A stretch of 17,715 nt of DNA from an uncultured Actinomycetes bacterium (GCA_937902285.1 CALGTB010000168.1:1-17715), one strand, 5' to 3'; positions 1 to 7,284 are shown, numbered from the stretch's first letter. Translations and numbers: made by a program. Notes: a model not told the origin generated them from the letters alone.

Positions 1-677
1 TCGTCGTAGAACATGCGCACCGTCTCGAGCGAGAACGTCGTGAGGTCCTTGCCGATGAGGTCGAGCTTGCGGAGCAGCTCGGGTGTCACGGTGATGATGT
101 CGCAGCCGCAGTCGGCCGCCTGGACGATGTTGAGGACCTCACGCGGGCTGGCCCACAGCAGCTGGGCGTTCGGAAGGGGCGCCAGCCACTCGGCGTAGCG
201 GGTCATGACCGGGACCGGGTCGATCCCCGCATCCGCGATGCGTCCGGCGAACACCGAGACGATGACGTCGTCGCCCACGCCGAGGATCTCGATCAGCCCG
301 CCTACCTGCTCGTCCGTCATCATCGCAGTGACGTTGACGTCGACTCCGGCGTCGAGGAGAGCGCGCACGACCGGCAGGCAGGACACGCCGGTGGTCGTCG
401 TGATCGGGATCTTGACGTTGACGTTCGATCCCCAGGATCCGAGCAGCAGCCCCTGCGCCGTCATGGTGTCGAGGTCGTCGGCAACGACCTCAAGCGACAG
501 CGGCTTGCCCTCCGCCGCCTCGATCGCCTCGATCGCGAACTCGCGGTACTGCGTGACGCCCCCCTTGCGCATGAGGGTGGGGTTGGTGGTGAAGCCGGAC
601 ACCCACGGCTCGGAGGCGTAGCCGCGGATCTCGGGGATGGTGGATGCGTCCGTGAAGACCTTGATGTCGGGGATCAC
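1..677 (-). CDS. Transaldolase-family protein (3' end cut by window edge)
   Basis: Translating the minus strand from GTG at 677 gives 225 complete codons before the window ends, so the stop is not seen. The protein resembles the short TalC/fructose-6-phosphate-aldolase type of transaldolase. It has an early FTDAS segment, GFTTNPTLM at about 28-36, the Schiff-base lysine in NVNVKIPIT (Lys89), NVTAMMT at about 115-121 and LLWASPRE at about 173-180. Family members are about 215-250 residues, so little is missing. Such enzymes move three-carbon ketol units and can form or consume sedoheptulose 7-phosphate, the substrate of GmhA-type isomerases. That fits the heptose-type genes just upstream, but the link is inference. 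The start lies 25 nt after the phosphatase stop. The ATG triplets nearer that stop are in another frame that soon terminates. A specific role for this paralogue in the glycan pathway is unproven. Confidence 0.85.
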   Translation of the reverse strand, partial: MIPDIKVFTDASTIPEIRGYASEPWVSGFTTNPTLMRKGGVTQYREFAIEAIEAAEGKPLSLEVVADDLDTMTAQGLLLGSWGSNVNVKIPITTTTGVSCLPVVRALLDAGVDVNVTAMMTDEQVGGLIEILGVGDDVIVSVFAGRIADAGIDPVPVMTRYAEWLAPLPNAQLLWASPREVLNIVQAADCGCDIITVTPELLRKLDLIGKDLTTFSLETVRMFYD

Positions 678-702
678 GCGGTCACCGACAGGCCGGGCAT
701 CA

Positions 703-1236
703 TCATGGGGAAAGGATAGTGTCCACGGCCTCGCCGAGGGTGGCCACCATGGCGTGGGCTCCCTCACCCTTCTCGCCGGTCCAGCCGCGGTCGATGAACA
801 CCGTTCGGGCCCCGACGGCACGCCCAGCAGCGAGGTCGCTGTCCCTGTCGCCGACCATCCAGCTGACGGAGAAGTCGACGGGCTCCACCCCGTCCTCCTC
901 GAGCAGCAGTCCCGGCAGCGGCTTACGGCAAGTGCATCCGTCCCCGCGCCCATGGGGACAGGTCCTGATGCGCGTCACTCCCGTCACTTCCGACACTCGG
1001 GCATTGATCGCGTCGAGGGTGGCCCTGTCGATCAGCCCGTTCGCGACATCGGGCTGGTTCGTGACCACGACCACGTCGTAGCGGGCTGCCCGCAGGCGTG
1101 AGACGGACACGGCCGCGTCCGGATAGAACCCCAGGTCCTCAAGGGTGCGGACGGCGTAGCCCTTCCCGTCACGCTCGTCGGGCACGGTGAGCACCCCGTC
1201 GCGGTCGAGGAACACGACCCGGCGACCTGAGGTCAT
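703..1236 (-). CDS. HAD-superfamily phosphatase, GmhB-like (heptose bisphosphate 7-phosphatase type)
   Basis: This 177-residue protein has the full set of motifs of the GmhB/histidinol-phosphatase branch of the HAD superfamily. FLDRDGVL at 9-16 carries the nucleophile Asp11 and acid/base Asp13. VVTN at 57-60 is motif II, and GDRDSD at 129-134 is motif IV. A zinc-binding cluster lies between (Cys93, His95, Cys101, Cys103 in CPH...CTC), followed by RKPLPGLL. GmhB enzymes remove the C7 phosphate of D-glycero-manno-heptose 1,7-bisphosphate. The ATG at 1236 overlaps the upstream SIS gene's stop (ATGA), implying coupled translation. A reading frame extends further upstream, but the overlap and the motif position favour this start. 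Next to a GmhA-like isomerase, a heptose role is the simplest reading. Another sugar-phosphate substrate remains possible. The expected kinase and nucleotidyltransferase are not in the window. Confidence 0.88.
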   Translation of the reverse strand: MTSGRRVVFLDRDGVLTVPDERDGKGYAVRTLEDLGFYPDAAVSVSRLRAARYDVVVVTNQPDVANGLIDRATLDAINARVSEVTGVTRIRTCPHGRGDGCTCRKPLPGLLLEEDGVEPVDFSVSWMVGDRDSDLAAGRAVGARTVFIDRGWTGEKGEGAHAMVATLGEAVDTILSP

Positions 1237-1838
1237 GGGCGGTCCAGGCTCTCCCAGTGCGCCGACGCCGCGGCGAGATCGGGGTGCGTGACCATCCCGT
1301 GCCACACGACCGCCTGGAAGGCCTCAGAGATCGGCGTGACGAGGGCGGGGTCGACCGTGGGGATGATCACGACGTGATCACCCACCCGGGCGGTGTGGCC
1401 GCCGTCGCGCCCCACGATGCCCAGAATCGTGGCCCCGACGCTGCGCGCGTACTCCACCGCCTGCACCAGCTCGACGCTCACGCCGCGTTCGAGATCCCCG
1501 CCGCCGACGGAGAGAACGAACACCGCGTCGTTCGCTGACAGCCGGCTCACCTTCAGCCAGCCCGTGAACGCGGCACCCCACCCGTCGTCGTTGATCCGCG
1601 CGGTGAGCTCGGACACGTTGTCGGTAGGCGCGTACGTCTCGATCCCCGCCAGCTTCCGGAGGTCGTTGGTCATGTGCCCAGCGTTGCCGGCGCTCCCGCC
1701 CAGCCCGAGGATGAACAGCCGCCCGCCGCGCTCACGCAGGGCGACGAGGGCCGCGACGGCCGACTCGACCCCGGCCCAGTCGATCTCCTGGGCGGTGCGC
1801 ACGACGGCACCTTGGTACTGCTCGGAGAGGAAGGGCAT
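1233..1838 (-). CDS. SIS-domain sugar-phosphate isomerase, GmhA-like
   Basis: This is a 201-residue single SIS-domain protein. It shows LGLGGSAGNAGHMTNDL at about 44-60, the phosphate-binding and active-site region of sedoheptulose-7-phosphate isomerases (GmhA). TDNVSELTARINDDGW at 72-87 is typical of the GmhA subfamily, FVLSVGGG at 107-114 is a second phosphate loop, and AFQAVVWH is at 173-180. GmhA converts sedoheptulose 7-phosphate to D-glycero-D-manno-heptose 7-phosphate. The Glu of the E. coli zinc/catalytic site following the conserved His appears to be Asp here (by-eye alignment). The chosen start has AGGAG 8 nt upstream; an ATG at 1868, ten codons earlier, lacks such a site. The stop overlaps the phosphatase start by 4 nt. 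Activity on another ketose phosphate is possible. Confidence 0.87.
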   Translation of the reverse strand: MPFLSEQYQGAVVRTAQEIDWAGVESAVAALVALRERGGRLFILGLGGSAGNAGHMTNDLRKLAGIETYAPTDNVSELTARINDDGWGAAFTGWLKVSRLSANDAVFVLSVGGGDLERGVSVELVQAVEYARSVGATILGIVGRDGGHTARVGDHVVIIPTVDPALVTPISEAFQAVVWHGMVTHPDLAAASAHWESLDRP

Positions 1839-1908
1839 CGATGTGGCTCCTGTTCGCCCGCTGATCACCTGTGAGGCGGCGCCACCACCCTAGCGAGGTG
1901 TTCGGCCG
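1839..1908 (-). promoter_or_regulatory. 70-nt leader before the SIS gene; weak promoter candidate
   Basis: This is the longest non-coding gap in the window. On the minus strand it contains TAGGGT flanked by CACC and GGTG, which could be a -10 element (TAnnnT form) within a small inverted repeat. No convincing -35 was found. It could give the isomerase-phosphatase-transaldolase genes a start site separate from the upstream glycosyltransferase gene. Simple read-through is equally possible. Confidence 0.25.
1847..1851 (-). promoter_or_regulatory. Shine-Dalgarno site deciding the SIS gene start
   Basis: AGGAG on the minus strand lies 8 nt before ATG 1838. It favours that ATG over the in-frame ATG at 1868. 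Confidence 0.7.
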
Positions 1909-3783
1909 TCAGGGCACCTGCAGGAGGTCGGTCATGGCCTGCCGTGCCCGCGCACGGACCTCGCCGTCGGCCAGGTCGCCGAAGACCGCGGCGCGGTGGG
2001 GTGCCCAGTACGCCCGGAAGGCATTGCCACTGTCGGCCAGCGCCCATTCGACACGCGTGCGCAGCTCGTCCGTCTCGAGGGCCCAGAGCTCCCGCGGCAG
2101 GTAGCGCACAACAGGTCTCGCGACATCCCGGCTGTTCGCCGTGTAGTCGTGAACGATGCACGGGATGTCGCACGCGAGCGCCTCGTCGACGAGCGAGGTG
2201 TACTTGGCGATCACGAGGTCCGCCCGTGCCACAAGTCGGTAGGACTCGTTGAGCCTGGCATAGGTGCGGCTGATCCCCACGTTCACCGCGTTCGAGACCC
2301 GTTCGGCGAGGTCGGCGAAACGGGGATCGTCGATCCAGGCGTCGCTCTTTCCGCGAACGAGGAAGTACGCATCCGGCTGCTGCTCGGCGAGATCGAGGAT
2401 GCCGGAGAGGAAGTGGCGGACCGAAGACGGGGACGTCGCCAGGGGGTTGCCGCCGAATCCGGACGCGGTCTGCACGTGGTACGGCAGCACGAGGATGCGG
2501 TGCTGCCCCAGAACCTCAGAGGCTGCCCAGCCGTGGGGGGGTGGCCCGGCTGCATAGTCACGGATGAAGTCGGTGCGCCACATCCCGACTGCGGGGGCAT
2601 CCACGACCGAGACACTGGACGATGCGAGCGCGGCCGCAGTGAAGTGGTCGCTGGCGGTGAGCAGCGTCGACACCGCGAACGGTTGAGATCCGACCACCAC
2701 GGACAGTGGTCGCTCGTTGAGCGCAGCGGTCCTGATCCCGGCCGCCTCGAGGGCGAGCACGAGCTCGAGGGGCACCTGGAGGTCGAACGCGAACACCGCG
2801 AGTCGGACGGCGGGGAAGTCTCTCTGGACGATGGCAGCCTGCGCGTCTGCGATTGCACACGTGTGGGCAAGCAGTTGCACCTGACGAGGCGGGTAGCGCA
2901 GTCCGAACACGCGCAGGCATCCCCATACGAGCCGGAGCATCAGGGTCAGCCGCCGTCTCACATCCGGTACGACCGGGAACCCGTGCCGGATGCCCTCCTC
3001 GTTCCCCGGACCCCCGGTCCTGCCCATGAGGACAACGTGGGAGGGGTGCAGGGCCGACGAAGGATCGCTGCTGAAGACATGGTCGTACGCGTAGAGCGCG
3101 CCGTAGGAGACCCCCTGATTGAGGACGAGCAATGTCGTGGCGTTCGCAGCCGTGGCGAAGCCCCGGGATGGATCGGAGCCATCGAGCGCAAGCGACGGGC
3201 TCCGCTCGGCCGTCGCGGATGCGGAGGCCTTCAGGCGCGGCCTGAGTCGGGCCGCAATGAAGCCGAGCCGAGCCAGCGCGCGCGAGCAGGCACCGACCAC
3301 CTTCCTCCCGCCACGGAGGTCTGACAGCAGAGTGCGGTCCCACGGCGAGGAGCCGACGAACAACACCCGCTCAAACCCCTGGGTCGAGGCCCACATGTCC
3401 GCGTAGAAGGCATCAAGCGACCGGTCCGCTATCGCACGGACCAGGACAGAGCGCAGGACGCCCGCCGGGTGGCTGGCCCGCGGATAGCGCTGCGCAAGGT
3501 ACTCCACAAGCGGCTCTACGTCCTGGGCATCCAGGCTCGCCAGGGCACGGTCCATCGCATCCTCGGTGGAACGCGGCGGGATCGCCAACGCATCGACGGA
3601 ATCGAGATCGATGGGCCTGACGTTGAAGGCCTCCAGCAGGCGCCTACCCGCCGACGAGGCGAGCGACGTGCGCAGGTACCACGACGTGCGGCCGAAGCCC
3701 GAGCGGCGCAGCAGGGTTGGCAGACTGGACCAACCCACGCTGAGGTAGATGACCCCGCGACCGCCTGCCGTGTCTGGACTCAC
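1909..3783 (-). CDS. Large unrecognised protein, probable GT-B-like surface-glycan glycosyltransferase
   Basis: This 624-residue protein matches no family I can name with certainty. It has no signal peptide and no clear membrane helix. Residues 139-175 (VLFVGSS, then KVVGACSRALARLGFI) and 300-400 look like alternating beta/alpha Rossmann-like units. Residues 429-585 resemble the C-terminal nucleotide-binding half of a GT-B enzyme: a strand RILVLPYHV, later FLVRGKSD, then ARADLVIAKYTSLVDEALACD (519-539) and PCIVHDY. This last pattern, a 'which carrier to blame' helix before a strand, is common in capsule and nonulosonate transferases. The start is GTG 3783 with no Shine-Dalgarno site, consistent with leaderless or near-leaderless translation. 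Divergent placement 21 nt from pseF suggests it may use CMP-Pse; this is inference. A polysaccharide-processing or non-catalytic role cannot be excluded. Confidence 0.6.
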   Translation of the reverse strand: MSPDTAGGRGVIYLSVGWSSLPTLLRRSGFGRTSWYLRTSLASSAGRRLLEAFNVRPIDLDSVDALAIPPRSTEDAMDRALASLDAQDVEPLVEYLAQRYPRASHPAGVLRSVLVRAIADRSLDAFYADMWASTQGFERVLFVGSSPWDRTLLSDLRGGRKVVGACSRALARLGFIAARLRPRLKASASATAERSPSLALDGSDPSRGFATAANATTLLVLNQGVSYGALYAYDHVFSSDPSSALHPSHVVLMGRTGGPGNEEGIRHGFPVVPDVRRRLTLMLRLVWGCLRVFGLRYPPRQVQLLAHTCAIADAQAAIVQRDFPAVRLAVFAFDLQVPLELVLALEAAGIRTAALNERPLSVVVGSQPFAVSTLLTASDHFTAAALASSSVSVVDAPAVGMWRTDFIRDYAAGPPPHGWAASEVLGQHRILVLPYHVQTASGFGGNPLATSPSSVRHFLSGILDLAEQQPDAYFLVRGKSDAWIDDPRFADLAERVSNAVNVGISRTYARLNESYRLVARADLVIAKYTSLVDEALACDIPCIVHDYTANSRDVARPVVRYLPRELWALETDELRTRVEWALADSGNAFRAYWAPHRAAVFGDLADGEVRARARQAMTDLLQVP

Positions 3784-3821
3784 AATGCCGCTATTGTCGC
3801 CGACGTGACGTCATCGTCCAA
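3784..3821. promoter_or_regulatory. Divergent promoter with overlapping -10 elements (pseF / glycosyltransferase)
   Basis: Only 21 nt separate the two GTG starts. On the minus strand, TTGGAC (3821-3816), a 17-nt spacer and GACAAT (3798-3793) form a reasonable sigma-70-type promoter, with initiation expected within a few nt of GTG 3783. On the plus strand, TATTGT (3792-3797) lies 7 nt before GTG 3805, the spacing expected of a leaderless start. The two -10 hexamers overlap by five bases. Neither gene has a Shine-Dalgarno site. The arms ACAAT and ATTGT (3782-3797) form a short inverted repeat. Seen by eye only. Confidence 0.55.
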
Positions 3822-4515
3822 CTCTCGGACGTCCATCGCGGTGATCCCCGCCCGCGGCGGATCGAAGCGCATTCCGCGGAAGAACGTCCGACTGATGAAC
3901 GGGCGCCCCCTGATCGCCTGGGCGATCGACACGGCCATCGCTTCAGGTGAATTCTCCGACGTCGTTGTGTCGACCGACGACGACGAGATCGCGGAGATCG
4001 CCCGGGCCCTTGGGGCTTCCGTTCCGTTCGTGCGTCCGGCGGAGCTCTCGCACGACCATGCTTCCACGGTGTCCGTGGTCGCCCACGCTGTAGAGCATCT
4101 GCTCCGCCGTGGCGACGAGTTCGACCTTGCCTGCTGCATCTACCCGGCCGCCATCCTCGTGACCGCACACGACCTGCGGGGCGCGCTCGCGGCGCTGCTC
4201 GCCTCGTCGCACGACTACGCGTCCACGGTCGTTCGCTTCGGTCATCCGATACAGCGTGCGCTCGACCTCGGTGCCGACGGTGCACTGCGGTTCGCCGACC
4301 CCGAGGCGGCGGGACACCGCACCCAGGACCTGCCTCCCCGCTGGCATGACGCCGGCCAAGTCTACTGGGGCCGGGCCGGCGCATGGCGGAAGGCGACACC
4401 GATCCTGCCCAACTCCGTGGGATACGAGCTTCCGTCACACCGGGCCGTCGACATCGACACCGAGGATGACTGGCTGCGGGCCGAGCGCCTGCACGCGGTG
4501 GCGCTCGGTCGCTAG
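3805..4515 (+). CDS. pseF: Pseudaminic acid cytidylyltransferase PseF
   Basis: This 236-residue enzyme joins CTP to Pse to make CMP-Pse, the last activation step in the cytoplasm. The N-terminal signature IPARGGSKRIPRKN (14-27) is the CTP-binding loop of the CMP-nonulosonate synthetase family. PseF rather than NeuA is indicated by HPIQRAL (147-153), RTQDLPPRWHDAGQVYWG (172-189; PseF proteins carry a DAGQFYWG-like stretch) and the terminal VDIDTEDDW (215-223). The length fits the family. Start GTG 3805 is chosen because the IPARGGS motif must lie near the N-terminus and a -10-like TATTGT sits 7 nt upstream. The frame stays open to 3469, but only as antisense of the neighbouring gene. The stop shares CTAG with the convergent phosphatase gene. 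No Shine-Dalgarno site is seen. Confidence 0.92.
   Translation: MTSSSNSRTSIAVIPARGGSKRIPRKNVRLMNGRPLIAWAIDTAIASGEFSDVVVSTDDDEIAEIARALGASVPFVRPAELSHDHASTVSVVAHAVEHLLRRGDEFDLACCIYPAAILVTAHDLRGALAALLASSHDYASTVVRFGHPIQRALDLGADGALRFADPEAAGHRTQDLPPRWHDAGQVYWGRAGAWRKATPILPNSVGYELPSHRAVDIDTEDDWLRAERLHAVALGR
4512..4515. other. Shared CTAG giving stop codons on both strands
   Basis: The self-complementary tetramer CTAG supplies TAG for pseF (plus, 4513-4515) and TAG for the phosphatase gene (minus, 4514-4512). The two genes therefore converge with no intergenic DNA. No terminator-like hairpin with a clear stem was seen here. Confidence 0.9.
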
Positions 4516-5294
4516 GTGGCCTGCGCGAGCCAGGACGCGACGCGCGCGCCCAGGGCTGGGTCGGCGGCCACGATGAGGCCGTCGGGCTTGTCGTACGGGC
4601 CGGTCAACCGGAAGTCGCGGCCGTCAGCCCCGCTCACGAAGGCGCCCACCTCGTGCGCGATGGCCAGGGCCGGGGCCACGTCCCAGTCGCGCACCACCAC
4701 GTCCTTCACGAAGAGGTCCGCCCGCCCAGTGGCCACCAGCGCGGCCTTGAGCCCGATGCTCCCGGACTCGACGTAGGCATCGGTGCCCAGCCACTGCATG
4801 ACCTGATCGCACACCCCTCGCGGCTCGGGGTAGTTGTCGATGACGACGACCCCCGCCGAAGGCGCTGGCCGGCGGGCGGGCAGCAGCTCGCCGCCAAGGT
4901 ACGCGCCGTCCCCCCGGGCGGCGGTCCAGGTCGCTCCCAGGACGGGCGCATGGATGACGCTGAAGACGACCGATCCGTCGACGATCCTGGCGAGCTGGCA
5001 GACGAAGCCGGGGAACCCGGACGACCAGCTCGCCGTGCCGTCGATGGGGTCGATGAGCCAGTAGTCGGCCGGCCGATCCTCTGCGTGGAAGGCGTCCTCC
5101 TCGGACACGATGGGCACGCCCGGATAGGCGTCACGGAGGCGGGCACCGAGCGTGGTGTGGGCGTAGAGATCGGCCCGCACCTGCGCCGCCATGCGGTCCG
5201 CTGCGATGAGACCCGCCAACGGTCCGCGCAGGGCGGCCACGCCGTCGCCGACCTCGACCGCGGCAGCGGTCGCTGCGTCCCAGGTCGTGCTCAC
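4512..5294 (-). CDS. Inositol-monophosphatase-family phosphatase
   Basis: This 260-residue protein is a clear member of the Mg-dependent, Li-sensitive FIG/IMPase superfamily. It has SEED at 64-67, DPIDGT at 82-87 with the following Ala-Ser, and WDVAPALAIAHEVGA at 204-218, which together supply the metal ligands. Family members hydrolyse inositol phosphates, fructose 1,6-bisphosphate, 3'-phosphoadenosine phosphates or other sugar phosphates. The substrate cannot be read from sequence. GTG 5294 is the preferred start: it overlaps the pseI stop as GTGA, and family homology begins right after it. An ATG at 5318 would add eight residues and overlap pseI more. Coupling to pseI suggests a role in the nonulosonate pathway, but the known Pse route has no phosphatase step. 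Removal of a phosphorylated intermediate, or of 3'-phosphonucleotides, is speculation. Confidence 0.88.
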   Translation of the reverse strand: MSTTWDAATAAAVEVGDGVAALRGPLAGLIAADRMAAQVRADLYAHTTLGARLRDAYPGVPIVSEEDAFHAEDRPADYWLIDPIDGTASWSSGFPGFVCQLARIVDGSVVFSVIHAPVLGATWTAARGDGAYLGGELLPARRPAPSAGVVVIDNYPEPRGVCDQVMQWLGTDAYVESGSIGLKAALVATGRADLFVKDVVVRDWDVAPALAIAHEVGAFVSGADGRDFRLTGPYDKPDGLIVAADPALGARVASWLAQAT

Positions 5295-6328
5295 TGCAGG
5301 GCGTCCCAGGTGATCCACTCGTCCTGCTCGATCACCCTGCGGGCGTGGCGGCCCACGACCTGTGGCCGCAGGGATGGCGAGATGCCCAGCCCGGGTCGCT
5401 TGACGACGAGCATGGTGTCGTCGATGGCTGCCCCAGCGGCGATGTCGACGGCCGCGTGAAGGCTGCGGCGCCCCTTCTCGGCCATCTCGGCCTCCTCGGG
5501 CCGCGGGCCCGCCTTGCGACCGTCGCCCTGGGCGGCCTCCACCTCCCTGATGCGGTGCACCATGACGGCGAGCTCATCGGGCTCCATCGCGAACGAGTGA
5601 TCGGGGCCGGCGTCGGAGCGGTCGAGGGTGAAGTGCTTCTCGATGAAGCATGCCCCGAGCGCGACTGACGCGACGCACACGGTGTCGCCCATCGTGTGGT
5701 CGGAGTACCCGACGAGGGTTCCGAACGCCGCCCTCATGCTGGCCATGGCGCGGAGGTTCGCCAGGGCCGGAGGCGCCGGATACAGCGACGTGCACTGCAG
5801 CAGGATGGTCTGGTCGTTGCCCTCGGCCGCCATCGCGTCGAGCGCCAGCTGGATGTCCATCCACGTCGCCATGCCCGTCGACAGCACGATCGGCTTGCCC
5901 GTGCGGGCCATCGCCGCCACCAGGCCAACGTCCGGAAGGTCGAACGACGCCAGCTTGTGGGTGGGCACCCCGAGCGCATCGAGCTCGGCCAGCGCCTCGA
6001 CGTCGCAGGGCGAGGAGAAGAACTCCACGCCACGCTCGTTGGCGTGCTGGAGCAGCCGGCCCTGCCACGAGCGGTCGAGCTCGAGCGACTCGATGAGCGC
6101 GAACGTGTCCTGGCCGCCGAGGTATGAGAAGCCGGGCGTGCGGCGCGAGTAGTGCTGGGAGGCACGGAACGTCTGGAACTTCACCGCGTCCACGCCGGCG
6201 TCGGCTGCGGCATCAATGAGGCGCAGAGCCTTGTCGAAGTCCTGGTCATGGTTGGAGCCGATCTCGGCCACGAGGAAACATGGCCGGCCGTCGCCGACCT
6301 CCCTGGCGCCGATCGTCACGTGGGTCAT
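5291..6328 (-). CDS. pseI: Nonulosonic acid synthase, PseI-type (NeuB family)
   Basis: This 345-residue protein has an N-terminal NeuB TIM barrel and a C-terminal SAF (antifreeze-like) domain (about 285-345, IAAGAAIDDTMLVVKRPG then VVGRHARRVI). Family motifs include FLVAEIGSNH (18-27), VDAVKFQTF, HKLASFD, GKPIVLSTGMAT, LLQCTSLYPAP, VGYSDHT and the metal/PEP region IEKHFTLDRSDAGPD. PseI condenses the Pse hexose precursor with phosphoenolpyruvate. RSDAGPDHSFAMEP resembles PseI (RSDGGPDSAF), and the window holds every other Pse gene, so PseI is preferred to NeuB or LegI. The segment after the NH dipeptide reads DQD where family members usually have NG plus Ser or Asp. The ATG overlaps the ATP-grasp stop (ATGA), and the stop overlaps the phosphatase start (GTGA). 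Confidence 0.9.
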   Translation of the reverse strand: MTHVTIGAREVGDGRPCFLVAEIGSNHDQDFDKALRLIDAAADAGVDAVKFQTFRASQHYSRRTPGFSYLGGQDTFALIESLELDRSWQGRLLQHANERGVEFFSSPCDVEALAELDALGVPTHKLASFDLPDVGLVAAMARTGKPIVLSTGMATWMDIQLALDAMAAEGNDQTILLQCTSLYPAPPALANLRAMASMRAAFGTLVGYSDHTMGDTVCVASVALGACFIEKHFTLDRSDAGPDHSFAMEPDELAVMVHRIREVEAAQGDGRKAGPRPEEAEMAEKGRRSLHAAVDIAAGAAIDDTMLVVKRPGLGISPSLRPQVVGRHARRVIEQDEWITWDALQ

Positions 6329-7284
6329 CTCAGTCGACCTCGATCCTCGTCCGCCGTGCCGATGATCTCGTTGTGCCAATAGCGCTCGAGCCGGATGCCG
6401 TCCTCGAAGTCCTCGAGGGGCTGACCCTCGGCGGAGTCGAAGCACAGCTCCAGGGGATCCAGACCGGCCGCCACCGCGAGGCACACCGTGGTGGACACCC
6501 GTGGATTGAGCTCGAACGGCACGAAGACCCCGCTGTCGTCGAGCATGCCCTGAACGTTGTAGCAGCCCTGCGCCGCCGTGGCCTCGTGGATGCGCTCGCA
6601 CACCGAGCGCACCCCGGGATGGTCCGCGGCCACGGCGCTGATCGTGACACCGCGCTTGGCGAGCACGTGCACCGGGAACACCGTCCGCAGGGAGCCGCGC
6701 CCGTTGACCATGACCTGCACGGTGTACTCGTCGCCGCGGATCAGCTCCTGCACGATGAAGGTGTCCGCTGCATCGGCGCGAAGGTCCCTCTCTGCGGCGA
6801 GCCCCTCTGCGTCGTCGACGACGGTGACCCCGCGGGAGCCACGCCCATGCCGCGGCTTGACGATCGCCGGGAATGACGACCACCGACTCGACGAGCCGAG
6901 CGGCAGGGTGCGCGGCACCCGGATGCCCGCCCCGGCGAGGGCCTGCGTGAACGAGAGCTTGTCGAGCATCGTCTCGACGAACGCTGCATCCGGGAGCAGC
7001 ACGACGGTGGGGGCCAGTGCCTCGCGGTGGCGGGCCAGCGGCCCGAGCTCCTCATCGACACCGGGGACGATCACGTCGACCGACTCATCGCGGCACAGGC
7101 GGACGACGGCGTCCAGGTAGGCGGGGTCGCCGGCCATCGGAACCGCATGGGCCCGATCGTCCGGCACCACGGCACTGATGCGCCTCGGGTCCGGGTCGCA
7201 GAAGTGCACCTCGTGCCGGCCCTCGAGCAGGTCCCAGAGGGCCTGCGTGCCCGCGCCGCCGCCGCCGGTGAAGAGCACCCGCAC
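6325..7284 (-). CDS. ATP-grasp ligase of the pseudaminic acid cluster
   Basis: This is a 319-residue protein with an N-terminal Rossmann-like preATP-grasp domain (VRVLFTGGGGAGTQAL at 1-16, IVPGVDEEL at 72-80) and a carbamoyl-phosphate-synthase/biotin-carboxylase-like ATP-grasp fold. Visible ATP-grasp elements are KPRHGRGSRGV (143-153), the hinge QELIRGDEYTVQV (179-191) and the metal-binding ELNPR (258-262). These enzymes join a carboxylate, activated as acyl phosphate, to an amine or other nucleophile. The substrate is unknown. Start GTG 7284 has a very strong GGGAGGAG site, and the glycine-rich loop begins six residues in. It is the first gene of an ATP-grasp/pseI/phosphatase operon with 4-nt overlaps, and is divergent from the PIG-L deacetylase gene. 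Addition of an amino acid or other acyl group to Pse or its precursor is inferred. Confidence 0.85.
   Translation of the reverse strand: MRVLFTGGGGAGTQALWDLLEGRHEVHFCDPDPRRISAVVPDDRAHAVPMAGDPAYLDAVVRLCRDESVDVIVPGVDEELGPLARHREALAPTVVLLPDAAFVETMLDKLSFTQALAGAGIRVPRTLPLGSSSRWSSFPAIVKPRHGRGSRGVTVVDDAEGLAAERDLRADAADTFIVQELIRGDEYTVQVMVNGRGSLRTVFPVHVLAKRGVTISAVAADHPGVRSVCERIHEATAAQGCYNVQGMLDDSGVFVPFELNPRVSTTVCLAVAAGLDPLELCFDSAEGQPLEDFEDGIRLERYWHNEIIGTADEDRGRLR

Noticed and set aside
1996..3324. Plus-strand frame of 442 codons opposite the glycosyltransferase gene
   Set aside because: Low-complexity Arg/Gly/Glu/His composition without any fold or motif; it is antisense to a coherent 624-residue protein and reflects GC-rich codon bias.
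3469..3804. Longer pseF start upstream of GTG 3805
   Set aside because: It would place over 100 extra residues before the IPARGGSKRIPRKN motif and run antisense through the glycosyltransferase start.
3805..4515. Sialic acid NeuA or legionaminic acid cytidylyltransferase
   Set aside because: The RTQDL...HDAGQVYWG and HPIQRAL patterns are those of PseF, and PseB/PseC/PseG are present.
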